This document shows positions 1 to 13,792 of a DNA stretch of 64,000 bases, in pieces (the stretch's first letter is position 1; each line of letters opens with the position of its first letter). The notes below the pieces were generated by a model. That model saw only the letters and a program-made list of their open reading frames with translations. It searched no databases and had not been told where the DNA came from. The stretch lies in the NCBI RefSeq assembly GCF_014217545.1, contig NZ_CP043178.1:1488001-1552000 (forward strand). The letters are read 5' to 3'. Origin of the DNA: Pseudarthrobacter sp. NBSH8 (lineage in GTDB: Bacteria; Actinomycetota; Actinomycetes; Actinomycetales; Micrococcaceae). The translations under genes were made by a program, and so were the position numbers.

Positions 1-416
1 AGGCCCTCGTTGCCGGCGTGCTGCAGCCGCATGCCTGCAGCCTGGCCACGGCGGACGGAAACGGCCGGCCCTCTGCGAGGATGCTGATCCTGAAGAACCT
101 CGACGACGACGGCTGGCACTTCGCCACGTCCCGCACGTCCCGGAAGGGCAGGGAGCTGTCCGCCAACCCGAGCGCGGCGCTGAACTTCTACTGGCCGCAG
201 CTGGGCCGGCAGGTCCGGGTCGCCGGCCCGGTGGTTGAGCTGTCAGCCGAAGCATCGGCGGACGACTGGCGTGCGCGCCCGGCAGCCGATGGCAGCGACA
301 ATCCGGACTGGCAGCTCTACGCGGTCAGGCCGACGGAACTGGAGTTCTGGCAGGCCCGCCACGACCGCCGGCACATTCGGCACCGCTGCGGACCGGACGG
401 TACCCCGCTCAGCTAG
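1..416 (+). CDS. Pyridoxamine 5'-phosphate oxidase family protein (PdxH-like), 5' partial
   Basis: The start of this gene lies before the window; the frame is open from base 3. The visible 137 residues match the FMN-binding split-barrel PNPOx family. Conserved stretches are the N-terminal substrate part (PHACSLATAD, RPSARMLILK), the FMN/phosphate part (SRKGRELSANPSAALNFYW) and the C-terminal VRPTELEFWQAR. PdxH makes pyridoxal 5'-phosphate from the pyridoxine or pyridoxamine phosphates in the cytosol. The C-terminus is odd: family members usually end in a W...RLxP motif, whereas this one stops early after RCGPDGTPLS. It may be a shortened PdxH or a related flavin oxidase. Its TAG stop also forms part of the -10 box of the next gene. 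Confidence 0.75.
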   Translation, partial: ALVAGVLQPHACSLATADGNGRPSARMLILKNLDDDGWHFATSRTSRKGRELSANPSAALNFYWPQLGRQVRVAGPVVELSAEASADDWRARPAADGSDNPDWQLYAVRPTELEFWQARHDRRHIRHRCGPDGTPLS

Positions 417-419
417 GAT
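414..419 (+). promoter_or_regulatory. -10 box (TAGGAT) of a probable leaderless promoter
   Basis: TAGGAT lies seven bases before the ATG at 427, the spacing seen for leaderless actinobacterial transcripts. The first three bases are the stop codon of the preceding gene. There is no clear -35 box. Confidence 0.5.
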
Positions 420-426
420 GGGCGCC

Positions 427-1164
427 ATGACAGCTCCCGCACCTGCTGACCTGCTCGCCGAACTGCACAAGGCCGCCGACGCCATGGCCTCCACCGCTGC
501 GAAGTTCACCGATGAAGACGTCAAGGCACCATCAGGACTGCCCGGCTGGACCCGCGGGCACGTCCTGGCGCATCTCGCGGGAATCTCCAACGCCATGGCA
601 CGGCAGCTGGAACATGCTGCCCGCGGTGCCACTGTTGAGCTGTACGACGGAGGTCAGGACGGACGCACCAAGGCCATCGAGATGGCGGCAGGCCACCCCG
701 CAGATGCGCACCGGGCGGACCTGCAGGCCGCTCTGGACCGGGCACTGGAGGCCTTTGACTCGCTGGAATCCGACTCCGGCTGGCAGGCACCCATTACCTA
801 CCGTGGCGGAGTGGTCTTCGACGGCGGCCTCGCGCTCTGGCGGGAACTGGTGATCCACACGGCCGATCTGGATGCTGGGCTTGGCCCCGAGACGTGGAGC
901 CGGAAATTCTGTGAGCACCTCTTCGACTTCCTGGCTGCCCGCGTGCCGGCAGGGGAGAAACTGGTGCTGCAGCCACTAGGGCTGCCTCCCGTGACCCTGG
1001 GCGGCGGCCGGTCCACCGTCATCAGCGGCATGATCACGGACATTGCCGCCTGGCTGGCCGGACGCGAACCATCGCTCGGCAGCCTGCGCGCCTCAGCCGC
1101 CGCGGACGGTGTGGATCTCCCGGAACTGCTGCCGTGGCCAGCCGGGACACCCACAGTGCGGTAG
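427..1164 (+). CDS. Maleylpyruvate isomerase family mycothiol-dependent enzyme
   Basis: A 245-residue protein of the DinB/mycothiol-dependent maleylpyruvate isomerase fold. The N-terminal helix bundle carries the typical LPGWTRGHVLAHLAG segment near residue 40, with the metal-ligand histidine, and a conserved RELVIHTADLDAGLG segment near residue 145 supplies a second histidine. The C-terminal part matches the sterol-carrier-like MDMPI_C region. Family members use mycothiol as cofactor, consistent with an actinobacterium, but the substrate cannot be read from sequence and no gentisate pathway genes are nearby. The start at 427 was chosen because a TAGGAT -10 box precedes it; an in-frame ATG at 418 overlaps that box. 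Confidence 0.8.
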   Translation: MTAPAPADLLAELHKAADAMASTAAKFTDEDVKAPSGLPGWTRGHVLAHLAGISNAMARQLEHAARGATVELYDGGQDGRTKAIEMAAGHPADAHRADLQAALDRALEAFDSLESDSGWQAPITYRGGVVFDGGLALWRELVIHTADLDAGLGPETWSRKFCEHLFDFLAARVPAGEKLVLQPLGLPPVTLGGGRSTVISGMITDIAAWLAGREPSLGSLRASAAADGVDLPELLPWPAGTPTVR

Positions 1165-1168
1165 CCCC

Positions 1169-1690
1169 CTAACCGGCCTCCCGGGCCAGCAGGCTTTCCG
1201 TGGCCTCGCGGGCGAGCAGGCTCTCTTTGATGGCCAGGCCCCAGCGGAAACCGCCCAGGGAACCGTCGGTGCGGATGACCCGGTGGCACGGCACAAACAA
1301 GGCCGCTGCGTTGAAGGCACAGGCGCTGGCCGCGGCCCGGACCGCTTTCGGATTTCCGGAAAGTTCGGCGTACTCGGTGTACGTCACCGGCGACCCGGGG
1401 CGGACGGTCCTCAGCACATCCCAGGCGTGGGACCGGAACGGACCCGACTTCTGCCGGACCGGAACGGCCATGGCCGGTGCGGGGTCGCCGGCATAGAACG
1501 CTTCCACGGCCCCGGAGATGCTGCCCAGATCCGTCACCGCCTCAACGTCGCCCGGACGCAGCTCGGGGTGGATCTGGCCCGTCAGCTCGCCCGGCCCGGC
1601 GGTCCAGCCCGACGCGAGGACCACGCCGTCCTGGGCCAGGATGGTGAACGGACCGTCCGGCGTGGACATCACTAACAGCTGGGCTTTCAT
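1169..1690 (-). CDS. ogt: Methylated-DNA-[protein]-cysteine S-methyltransferase
   Basis: A 173-residue suicide DNA-repair protein that moves the alkyl group from O6-alkylguanine to its own cysteine. The active-site motif PCHRV lies near residue 130, preceded by the [20 protein letters not shown] signature region; the arginine and asparagine hinge residues are present. Its ATG overlaps the stop of the upstream ada-alkA fusion by four bases (ATGA), so the two are almost certainly co-translated. That makes sense: the fusion lacks the AdaB methyltransferase half, and this gene supplies it separately. The last 17 residues contain an eight-residue tandem duplication (ESLLAREA repeated), probably from DNA slippage. 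Confidence 0.93.
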   Translation of the reverse strand: MKAQLLVMSTPDGPFTILAQDGVVLASGWTAGPGELTGQIHPELRPGDVEAVTDLGSISGAVEAFYAGDPAPAMAVPVRQKSGPFRSHAWDVLRTVRPGSPVTYTEYAELSGNPKAVRAAASACAFNAAALFVPCHRVIRTDGSLGGFRWGLAIKESLLAREATESLLAREAG

Positions 1691-3213
1691 AGCATCGCTT
1701 TCTCTGGAACGGCTTGGGTTCGTCTGGGGGATTTGGGCGCCGCGGCGGCACGCCACAGGTGCATGGTGGCATAGGACCGCCACGGGCTGACCTCGCGGAA
1801 GTCCGGGCCGGGCGCAAGGCCGGGCGAGTCAGTACCGCGGACGTCGTGGCGGTTGTGTGCTGGGGCGAGCGCCTTGATGCCATTTCGGACGGCGGCGTCG
1901 TTGGCGAGGAACACGTCCGGCGCGCCGAGTACCCGCATTGCCACATAGCCGACGGTCCACGGCCCCACCCCGGGAAGGGGAAGCAGCTTGGCGCCGAGTC
2001 CGGGCAGATCGTCCCCGTAGCCAAAATACAGGTCGCCGCCAGCGAGGGCCGAAGCGGCTGAACGGATGGCGTCAATCCGGCGTTGCGGCCCGCGCAGCAG
2101 CGAGTAGCCGGCCTCGGCTATTTCGGCCGAGGTGGGAAACAGCCGTTCGAGTCCCTCGCCGGGAACCAGGCTGGGACTGCCTGCGGCGGCCAGCTGGGTC
2201 AGTGCGGTCCGGGCCGCGGCCACCGTGATTTGCTGCCCGATCATCGCCCGGATGAGCAGCTCCTGTGGATCCACAGCTCCGGGCATCCTGATGCCCGGAG
2301 CGCCGGCTACAGATGCGGCCAGGCGCGGCTCCTGCGACAGGGCACTGTCGATGGCTACCGGGTCGGCGTCAAGATCGAAGAGCCGGCGTACCCTGCTCAG
2401 CAGGACGGGCAGGTCCCGGAGGTCCACCGCGCCGATGGTGAGGGTCAGCGGCCGCCCGGGCGCGCCGCCGTCGTACGTCACGCTGAAACGGGCACCACCA
2501 TGCGGAAGCTGCAAAGTACGGGCGTACGACGTCGGCGTCCCCGCCTCGATCCCGGGGATCGCCCGGACAGCCAGGAAGGAAAAGATACCGGGATCGAACG
2601 GTTCTCGGTACGGCAGGCTCAACGTCAGGGACGTCGCGGCGGCGGCGGAGTGGCGGTGCCTGGCGGTCGCGCGAAGGGCAGTGGGAGTCATGGCGAAGAC
2701 CTCCACCATGGTGTCGTTGAACTGGCGGACGCTGCTGAAGCCGGACGCGAACGCGATGTCCGCCAGCTTCATCGCCGTGGACACCAGCAGGGTGCGGGCG
2801 GTCTGGGCACGGCTGGCCCGGGCCAGGGAGAGCGGGCCGGCGCCGAGCTCGTGGCTGAGGATACGGTTCAACTGCCGGGAGGAATATCCCAGCCGGGCGG
2901 CGAGGCCCTCCACCCCGTCCCGGTTGATCACGCCGTCGTTGATCAGGCGCATCGCGCGGCCCGCCAGGTCCTGCCGGGTGTTCCACGCAGGAGTGCCGGG
3001 CACCGCCTCGGGGAGGCAGCGCTTGCACGCCCGGTAGCCAGCGTCGTGCGCTGCGGCAGATGTTTCGTAGAAGGTGACGTTGACAGATTTCGGGGTCCGG
3101 GCGGGGCAGGACGGACGGCAGTAGATGCCGGTGGTCCGGACAGCGGTGTAGAACTGCCCGTCGAACCGGGTGTCCCGCGCGTCAATTGCGCGGTAGCGCT
3201 GCCAGAAGTCCAT
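1687..3213 (-). CDS. alkA: AdaA-AlkA fusion: methylphosphotriester-sensing AraC regulator and 3-methyladenine DNA glycosylase II
   Basis: A 508-residue fusion. Residues 1-75 form the Ada metal-binding domain with four zinc cysteines (C32, C36, C63, C66), which takes methyl groups from phosphotriesters. Residues about 85-185 form an AraC-type helix-turn-helix pair. The rest is AlkA: an N-terminal AlkA domain and a HhH-GPD glycosylase with the hairpin [10 protein letters not shown] and the catalytic aspartate in VFLANDAAV. One protein therefore senses alkylation, probably activates its own operon and excises alkylated bases. The start at 3213 has a GGAGG five bases upstream; an in-frame ATG nine bases earlier is less likely. 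It is translationally coupled to ogt and divergent from the glycosylase at 3292. Confidence 0.92.
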   Translation of the reverse strand: MDFWQRYRAIDARDTRFDGQFYTAVRTTGIYCRPSCPARTPKSVNVTFYETSAAAHDAGYRACKRCLPEAVPGTPAWNTRQDLAGRAMRLINDGVINRDGVEGLAARLGYSSRQLNRILSHELGAGPLSLARASRAQTARTLLVSTAMKLADIAFASGFSSVRQFNDTMVEVFAMTPTALRATARHRHSAAAATSLTLSLPYREPFDPGIFSFLAVRAIPGIEAGTPTSYARTLQLPHGGARFSVTYDGGAPGRPLTLTIGAVDLRDLPVLLSRVRRLFDLDADPVAIDSALSQEPRLAASVAGAPGIRMPGAVDPQELLIRAMIGQQITVAAARTALTQLAAAGSPSLVPGEGLERLFPTSAEIAEAGYSLLRGPQRRIDAIRSAASALAGGDLYFGYGDDLPGLGAKLLPLPGVGPWTVGYVAMRVLGAPDVFLANDAAVRNGIKALAPAHNRHDVRGTDSPGLAPGPDFREVSPWRSYATMHLWRAAAAPKSPRRTQAVPEKAML

Positions 3214-3279
3214 GACCTCCATCCTGCCAGCCGGCGACGGGGACTGCTAGCGGAAATCGGACACGGCCGTGACGTTCGG

Positions 3280-3285
3280 TAGAGT
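3280..3285 (+). promoter_or_regulatory. -10 box (TAGAGT) of a probable leaderless promoter
   Basis: TAGAGT ends six bases before the ATG at 3292, within the short divergent spacer between ada-alkA and the glycosylase gene. No ribosome binding site lies between the box and the start. Confidence 0.5.
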
Positions 3286-3291
3286 CGGACC

Positions 3292-3942
3292 ATGACCGTC
3301 AGCAGCAGCCCCGTGGCTCCGGAGCAGCTCCGTGAACTGCTGTCGGGCGATGCCCGGAGGATCGCTCCGCTTCTGCTGGGATCCGTACTGACACACCACA
3401 GCCGCGAGGGAACCGTGGCCGTGCGGATCACCGAGGTGGAGGCGTACATGGGTCCCGGCGACTCGTCGCACCCTGATCCGGGCTCCCACACATTCCGCGG
3501 CCCCACGGCTCGCAACGCGCCCATGTTCGGCCCGGTCGGCCACCTCTACGTCTATTTCACGTATGGCATGCACTACTGCGCCAACATCGTCTGCGGTCCG
3601 GCGGGAGCCGCATCAGCGGTCCTGCTGCGGGCGGGCGAGGTGGTGGAGGGGCAACACCTCGCACTTGTGCGGCGTCCGACGTCGAAATCGGCCCTTGACC
3701 TGGCGAGCGGCCCGGCCCGGCTGGCCACCACGCTGGCCCTGACCACGGCCGATAGCGGCCGGGATGCCCTTGCCGAACCCTTCGAGCTGCGGCTGCCCTC
3801 GGCGCCGGCTACGGTGTTCAGTTCCGGGCCGAGGGTGGGCGTCTCCGGCGACGGCGGCTCCGAAGAGTATCCGTGGCGCTTCTGGCTGCCAGGCGATCCC
3901 ACCGTGTCCCGTTACAAGGCGGCGAAGGTGCGCCGGGCATAA
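3292..3942 (+). CDS. DNA-3-methyladenine glycosylase (AAG/MPG family)
   Basis: A 216-residue monofunctional glycosylase that removes 3-methyladenine, 7-methylguanine and hypoxanthine in base excision repair. Family hallmarks are visible: the catalytic glutamate segment VRITEVEAYMGPGDSSHP, the TARNAPMFGPVGHLYVYFTYGMHYC block with the intercalating tyrosine, and GPARL. It is structurally unrelated to AlkA, so this locus carries both glycosylase types plus Ogt. In M. tuberculosis the same gene (Rv1688) also sits just before tyrS; here helR is inserted between them. Transcription is probably leaderless. Confidence 0.93.
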   Translation: MTVSSSPVAPEQLRELLSGDARRIAPLLLGSVLTHHSREGTVAVRITEVEAYMGPGDSSHPDPGSHTFRGPTARNAPMFGPVGHLYVYFTYGMHYCANIVCGPAGAASAVLLRAGEVVEGQHLALVRRPTSKSALDLASGPARLATTLALTTADSGRDALAEPFELRLPSAPATVFSSGPRVGVSGDGGSEEYPWRFWLPGDPTVSRYKAAKVRRA

Positions 3943-4034
3943 TCCGTCCCGCATGTTTTGGTCGTCCGCCGGAAAATGAACATCGGAGGACTTCCGGGGC
4001 AGGGGAGCGGCGGGCGCGTTAACCGAAATGGTTG

Positions 4035-4040
4035 TAGAAT
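4035..4040 (+). promoter_or_regulatory. -10 box (TAGAAT) upstream of helR
   Basis: TAGAAT lies 34 bases before the chosen helR start, giving a leader of about 30 bases with an AGGGGA ribosome binding site near 4062. It overlaps an in-frame ATG at 4039, which argues against that earlier start. I cannot make out a convincing -35 box. Confidence 0.4.
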
Positions 4041-4074
4041 GGACGGTCTGTCTTTTGCGATAGGGGAACGTTTA

Positions 4075-6303
4075 ATGCTCGACGCCGATTTGGCCCACGA
4101 ACGGAACTATGTTGCCGGCCTGTACGCGCGGCTGGAAGAGCTCCGCGCGGAAAAGCGACTGCAGTTGGCACAGGTCCGCCGGGCCGGTGCCGTGGGCACC
4201 ATGCAGAATGTCTCCGAACGCGACGCCTTCGCCGCGCTCTATGAGGACCGCCTCGCCCAGCTCGACGCCGTCGATGACCGCTTGGTCTTTGGCCGCCTTG
4301 ACCTGGATTCCGGTGAGGCCCAGTACATTGGGCGCATCGGACTGACCACCGATGACCTCCAGCGGCTCATGGTGGACTGGCGCGCGCCCGAGGCCGGCCA
4401 CTTTTATCAGGCAACGGCGTTCGACCGGCAGGGCGTCCGCCGCCGGCGGCACCTGATTCTGCAAGGCCGGGAAGTCAAGGCCATCGAGGATGACGTCCTT
4501 GATGCGGACTTGCTCGCGGACGACGCATCGCTGCAGGGTGAAGGCGCATTGCTGGCGGCTCTGGATTCCAAGCGCACCGGCCGGATGTCCGACATCGTTG
4601 GCACCATCCAGTCGGAGCAGGACCGCATTATCCGGTCCTCCATGTCCGGCGCCCTCGTGGTGCAGGGTGGTCCCGGTACCGGCAAGACAGCTGTGGCGCT
4701 GCACCGGGCCGCGTACCTGCTCTACACGCACCGGGAACGGCTGAAGACTGCCGGTGTGCTCCTGGTGGGCCCGTCGTCGTCGTTTATGAAGTACATCGAG
4801 CGTGTTCTGCCCTCACTCGGTGAGACCGGCGTGGTCATGGCCAGCGTGGGCCGCCTGATGCCGGGAATCAAGGCGGTTGCTGAACCCGAGGCCGAGGTCG
4901 CGGCCATCAAGGGGCGGCTGGACATGGTGAAGGTTGTGGCCAATGCGGTGGCGAACCGGCAGCGGATCCCTGCCGAAGACCGCGTCCTGGACGTCGACGG
5001 CCGCAAGCTGGTGCTGACGCGGCGGCAGGTAAGCCGTGCGCGCGAACGTGCCCGGTCCACCGGCAAACCGCACAACGAGGCACGCCTGACGTTCATCAAG
5101 ATTCTGCTCCGCGAACTGACCGAGCAAATGACCGATCTCGTGGAAGCCGGGAGCATCGGCAACAACGCCGACCGCTCGTATCTGGCCGAAGATGTCCGCA
5201 CGGCCCGCGACGTCCGGATCGTCCTGAACCTCTGCTGGATGCCGCTGACTCCGGAGAAGCTGATCACCGAGCTTCTGAGCAGGCCAGCAGTACTGGCGGC
5301 CTGCACACCGCACCTGTCCTTTAAGGAGCAGTCACTGCTGCTGCGCCCCGCGGATGCTCCCTGGACCGAGGCTGATGTCCCGCTGCTGGATGAAGCGGCC
5401 GAGCTCCTTGGCGACCTGGACCCGGCAGCCGGCCGTGGACTTGCACAGCAGGAGCACGACCGGGCCCGTGACCTTGCCAACGCCAAGCAGACGCTGGTGA
5501 ACATGGGGGACATGGGTGTGGACGTCCTCATCACCGCCGAGGAACTCGCCGACCAGAACCAGGAGCGCGAGAACCGCCAAACTGCCGCCGAGCGTGCCAC
5601 CAGCGACCGCACGTGGGCCTTCGGCCACATCGTGGTGGATGAGGCGCAGGAGCTTTCCCCGATGCAATGGCGCCTGCTGGTCCGGCGCTGCCCGCTGAAG
5701 TCCTTCACCATCGTGGGCGATATTGCGCAGACCAGTTCTGTTGCCGGTGCCAACTCGTGGCAGGGGGCCCTGGCACCGATGTTCGGTGACCGCTGGCAGC
5801 TGGAGGAGCTGACGGTCAACTACCGGACGCCGTCCCAGATCGCCGAGGCGGCCGCCCGTATGGCCAACGCTGCCGGACTGGTGGTTTCCGCGCCGAAGGC
5901 CGTCCGCGAGGGGCGGTGGGCCCCGGTCATCGACAAGGTTGACCACGGACAGGTGGTGAGCCGTTTGGTGGAGGTGCTCCCCGAGGAACTGACAGCGCTC
6001 GACGGCGGACTCCTGGCCGTGATTGCCGACGGCGACCATCTGCCCGCAGCAACGTCAGCCCTTCGCGCCGTGTATGGCCGGCGGATCGGCAACGGGGCAG
6101 GCAGCTACGAGCAGGACATCGTGGTCATCAGCCCGCGCGAGGCCAAGGGCCTGGAGTTCGACGGCGTTGTGGTCCTCGAGCCCTCCGTCATGCTCAACCA
6201 CGAGCACGGCCGCGTGGGCGATCTGTATGTCGCTATGACCCGGCCCACGCAGCGGCTCCGGCTGATCGCCGCGGAAGGTATTCCGGCCGGCATAGAAGGC
6301 TGA
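4075..6303 (+). CDS. helR: RNA polymerase recycling motor ATPase HelR (HelD family)
   Basis: A 742-residue UvrD-like (superfamily 1) ATPase. It has an N-terminal coiled-coil arm (residues 1-45), a family-specific block (YIGRIGL, VDWRAPEAGHFYQAT), Walker A GGPGTGKT near residue 200, Walker B VVDEAQEL near 521, the GDIAQTSS motif and a C-terminal helicase domain ending VAMTRPTQRL. HelD proteins push into RNA polymerase and free it from stalled or terminated complexes. In Streptomyces and mycobacteria the HelR branch dislodges rifamycins from the enzyme and gives low-level tolerance. The match to that branch is by recognition; resistance itself is inferred. It is a single-gene unit followed by its own terminator. 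Confidence 0.88.
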   Translation: MLDADLAHERNYVAGLYARLEELRAEKRLQLAQVRRAGAVGTMQNVSERDAFAALYEDRLAQLDAVDDRLVFGRLDLDSGEAQYIGRIGLTTDDLQRLMVDWRAPEAGHFYQATAFDRQGVRRRRHLILQGREVKAIEDDVLDADLLADDASLQGEGALLAALDSKRTGRMSDIVGTIQSEQDRIIRSSMSGALVVQGGPGTGKTAVALHRAAYLLYTHRERLKTAGVLLVGPSSSFMKYIERVLPSLGETGVVMASVGRLMPGIKAVAEPEAEVAAIKGRLDMVKVVANAVANRQRIPAEDRVLDVDGRKLVLTRRQVSRARERARSTGKPHNEARLTFIKILLRELTEQMTDLVEAGSIGNNADRSYLAEDVRTARDVRIVLNLCWMPLTPEKLITELLSRPAVLAACTPHLSFKEQSLLLRPADAPWTEADVPLLDEAAELLGDLDPAAGRGLAQQEHDRARDLANAKQTLVNMGDMGVDVLITAEELADQNQERENRQTAAERATSDRTWAFGHIVVDEAQELSPMQWRLLVRRCPLKSFTIVGDIAQTSSVAGANSWQGALAPMFGDRWQLEELTVNYRTPSQIAEAAARMANAAGLVVSAPKAVREGRWAPVIDKVDHGQVVSRLVEVLPEELTALDGGLLAVIADGDHLPAATSALRAVYGRRIGNGAGSYEQDIVVISPREAKGLEFDGVVVLEPSVMLNHEHGRVGDLYVAMTRPTQRLRLIAAEGIPAGIEG

Positions 6304-6326
6304 GCCGGTGCGCTATGCCCCTTGAC

Positions 6327-6355
6327 GCCCGGCGCCGTTCATTTCGGCGCCGGGC
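6327..6355 (+). terminator. Terminator hairpin after helR
   Basis: A perfect 10-bp GC-rich stem (GCCCGGCGCC paired with GGCGCCGGGC) with a nine-base loop, followed by TTCGTCG. It separates helR from tyrS. The T-tract is weak, as is usual in this group. Confidence 0.8.
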
Positions 6356-6369
6356 TTCGTCGATCCTGC

Positions 6370-6375
6370 TAACTT
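6370..6375 (+). promoter_or_regulatory. -10 box (TAACTT) of a probable leaderless tyrS promoter
   Basis: TAACTT ends seven bases before the GTG start of tyrS; there is no ribosome binding site and no room for a T-box leader after the preceding terminator. Confidence 0.5.
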
Positions 6376-6382
6376 AGAAGTC

Positions 6383-7696
6383 GTGTCAGAACTCAACGAT
6401 TTCGAATCCCAGCAGAACGACCCCACCTTCGCCAATGTCTGGCAGGAGCTGAAGTGGCGCGGCCTGGTCCACGTCTCCACCGATGAAGAGGAACTGGAGA
6501 AGCTCCTCGCCGGTGATCCGATCACCTATTACTGCGGATTCGACCCCACTGCGCCGAGCCTGCACCTGGGCAACCTGGTCCAGCTCCTCGTGATGCGCCG
6601 GCTGCAGCTTGCCGGGCACAAGCCGCTGGGCCTGGTGGGCGGATCCACGGGACTGATCGGCGATCCGCGGCCCACGGCCGAGCGAACGCTGAACACCAAG
6701 GACACGGTCAATGAATGGGTGGGCTATCTCCAGGCCCAGGTCCGCCGCTTCCTCAGCTTCGATGGCCCCAGTGCGGCGCGCATGGTCAACAACCTTGACT
6801 GGACAGCGCCGTTGAGCGCCATCGACTTCCTGCGCGAGATCGGCAAGCACTACCGGGTCGGCACCATGCTGCGCAAGGATGCTGTCGCGTCCCGCCTCAG
6901 CTCGGACGAGGGCATTAGCTACACGGAATTCAGCTACCAGATCCTGCAGGGCATGGACTACCTCCAGCTGTTCCGCGACTACAGCTGCATGCTGCAGACC
7001 GGCGGCTCGGACCAGTGGGGCAACCTCACCAGCGGCACTGAACTCATCCGCAAGGTTGAGGGTAAGAGTGTGCACGCCCTGGGCACGCCGCTGATCACCA
7101 ACTCGGACGGCACGAAGTTCGGCAAGAGCGAAGGCAACGCCATCTGGCTCGACGCCGGCATGTGCAGCCCGTACGCCTTCTACCAGTTCTGGCTGAACAC
7201 CGCCGACTCTGACGTGGTGGACCGGCTCAAGGTCTTCACCTTCCTGAGCCGCGCAGAGATCGAAACGTTGGCAGCGGCCGTGGCAGAACGTCCCTTTGCA
7301 CGGGAAGGCCAGCGGAAGCTGGCGTTCGAAGTAACCTCCCTGGTCCATAGTGTGGAGGCAACGGAGAAAGTCATCGCGGCGTCCGCTGCCCTCTTTGGCA
7401 ACGGTGACCTTGCCGCCCTGGATCGGCCAACGCTGGAAGCAGCCACATCGGAGCTTCCGTCCGCACGCATCCAGGTGGATGGCCTCGGGATCATTGACCT
7501 GCTGGTGGCATCTGGCCTGTCGGAGAGCAAATCCGCGGCCCGGCGGACTGTCGGTGAAGGCGGCGCTTACGTAAACAACGAGAAGGTGTCCGACCCGGAA
7601 GCTGTCATCTCCGAGTCGGAGCTGCTGCATGGCCAGTACTTGCTCCTGCGCCGCGGCAAGAAGAATCTCGCGACTGTCGAAGTCCTGGTTCCTTAG
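6383..7696 (+). CDS. tyrS: Tyrosyl-tRNA synthetase
   Basis: A 437-residue class I aminoacyl-tRNA synthetase that charges tRNA-Tyr. The HIGH-type motif appears as HLGN near residue 61 and the KMSKS-type motif as KFGKS near 245. The tyrosine-binding YQILQGMDYLQL and SDQWGN segments lie between them. An S4 RNA-binding domain occupies roughly residues 370-437. Length and domain order are those of bacterial TyrRS. The GTG start at 6383 is the only start consistent with the family N-terminus (DFESQQNDPTFANVWQEL) and the upstream -10 box. It stands directly upstream of the rrn operon on the same strand. Confidence 0.97.
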   Translation: MSELNDFESQQNDPTFANVWQELKWRGLVHVSTDEEELEKLLAGDPITYYCGFDPTAPSLHLGNLVQLLVMRRLQLAGHKPLGLVGGSTGLIGDPRPTAERTLNTKDTVNEWVGYLQAQVRRFLSFDGPSAARMVNNLDWTAPLSAIDFLREIGKHYRVGTMLRKDAVASRLSSDEGISYTEFSYQILQGMDYLQLFRDYSCMLQTGGSDQWGNLTSGTELIRKVEGKSVHALGTPLITNSDGTKFGKSEGNAIWLDAGMCSPYAFYQFWLNTADSDVVDRLKVFTFLSRAEIETLAAAVAERPFAREGQRKLAFEVTSLVHSVEATEKVIAASAALFGNGDLAALDRPTLEAATSELPSARIQVDGLGIIDLLVASGLSESKSAARRTVGEGGAYVNNEKVSDPEAVISESELLHGQYLLLRRGKKNLATVEVLVP

Positions 7697-8193
7697 CCTT
7701 CCAAAACCCTAATTCGCGCTTCTCCGCAGCCGATTTGCAAGGCGGCGGGGGAGCGTGTATTGTTTTCTGAGTCGCCGCCGCTGAGTGGCGATAAACCCCC
7801 TTCACAAAAGAAGCGATTCATCGTGTGCAAAGCACGATAATGATGAAAAGCTTCAATTTTTGATGGGCGGATTCGTTCCACAGAGTGAATATCGGGAAAA
7901 TAACCTGGATTTGCAAAGTGAATAAGAGTGAAATAAGCTATAAACATCGCAGCGAAGAAAGCGAAACAAAAGAATTCATTGAATATGAATTGTTTCGAGA
8001 ATTATTCGAATGTGTCTGTTGTTTGAGAACTCAATAGTGTGCCAAGTTTGTTGATACCAATTTATTGTATTGAATTGGTTGAATTGACTGGATTATGCCA
8101 CCCCGTGGTGTGGTCTGGTTTTTACAGCTGGTTTCAAATTTTGTGCAACCATTTTATCCTGTTATTTCCGGGGTTGGTGGTTGTGTCTGTTTT
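7697..8193 (+). promoter_or_regulatory. rrn leader region: promoter, AT-rich leader, boxA-like element and 16S processing arm
   Basis: There is no gene in this stretch of about 500 bases. After tyrS comes a promoter (7735-7763), then an AT-rich transcribed leader that stands out against the GC-rich neighbours. A boxA-like antitermination element, GTTGTTTGAGAACT followed by ATAGTG, lies near 8018-8039 and is repeated in the 16S-23S spacer. The segment 8016-8045 can pair with 9947-9976 beyond the 16S gene and so forms the 5' arm of the 16S precursor-processing stem. Confidence 0.7.
7735..7763 (+). promoter_or_regulatory. Candidate rrn promoter (TTGCAA-17-TATTGT)
   Basis: A -35 box TTGCAA and a -10 box TATTGT are separated by exactly 17 bases, giving a predicted start near 7770 and a leader of about 420 bases before mature 16S rRNA. 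Other promoters further into the AT-rich leader are possible; TTGCAA at 7911 with TATAAA at 7939 has an unfavourable 22-base spacer. Confidence 0.6.
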
Positions 8194-13413
<5,220 letters not shown>

Positions 13414-13478
13414 ACACACCACCCCTGCAAACGGTTCAAAAGCGTTTGCAACCCGGGGTGGTAAAAAGATAACAAGAC

Positions 13479-13515
13479 TGCTTGCGTCCACTATGTGGTT
13501 CCCAAACAACAAACC
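13479..13515 (+). other. 3' arm of the 23S pre-rRNA processing stem
   Basis: This segment in the 23S-5S spacer is complementary to about 10092-10128 upstream of 23S over roughly 37 positions, with one extra base, one mismatch and two G-U pairs. Together they enclose the 23S sequence in a stem of the kind cut by RNase III. Confidence 0.75.
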
Positions 13516-13626
13516 CGTCACACGGGCCGTTGCACAGGAACACAACACAACAACATAACAACACCACAATGTTGTAACCAGATTTCCCACCCGTACAGGC
13601 ACGCCTGAACGGGCCGGGTAGAAGGG

Positions 13627-13743
13627 TTACGGCGGTCATAGCGTGGGGGAAACGCCCGGTCCCATTCCGAACCCGGAAGCTAAGACCCACAGCGCCGATG
13701 GTACTGCACCCGGGAGGGTGTGGGAGAGTAGGTCACCGCCGGA
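13627..13743 (+). rRNA. rrf: 5S ribosomal RNA
   Basis: About 117 bases. The terminal stem pairs TTACGGCGG with CCGCCGG, and the internal segments CCCATTCCGAACCCGGAAG and GGGAGAGTAGGTC are canonical for 5S rRNA. It is the last member of the operon, about 210 bases after 23S. Confidence 0.96.
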
Positions 13744-13758
13744 ACATCATTACAGGTC

Positions 13759-13792
13759 GAGAGCCCCCCAACCACCAGGTTGGGGGGCTCTC
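13759..13792 (+). terminator. rrn operon terminator
   Basis: A perfect 15-bp stem (GAGAGCCCCCCAACC paired with its complement) around a four-base ACCA loop, 14 bases after 5S rRNA. There is almost no T-tract, but stem strength and position make it the rrn terminator. Confidence 0.85.

Noticed and set aside
2083..3282. A 399-codon plus-strand frame across the ada-alkA gene
   Set aside because: Arg/Gly/Pro-rich translation with no domain; the minus strand encodes a complete fusion with all motifs.
7911..7944. Second rrn promoter TTGCAA...TATAAA
   Set aside because: The 22-base spacer is too long for a normal promoter, although minor activity cannot be excluded.
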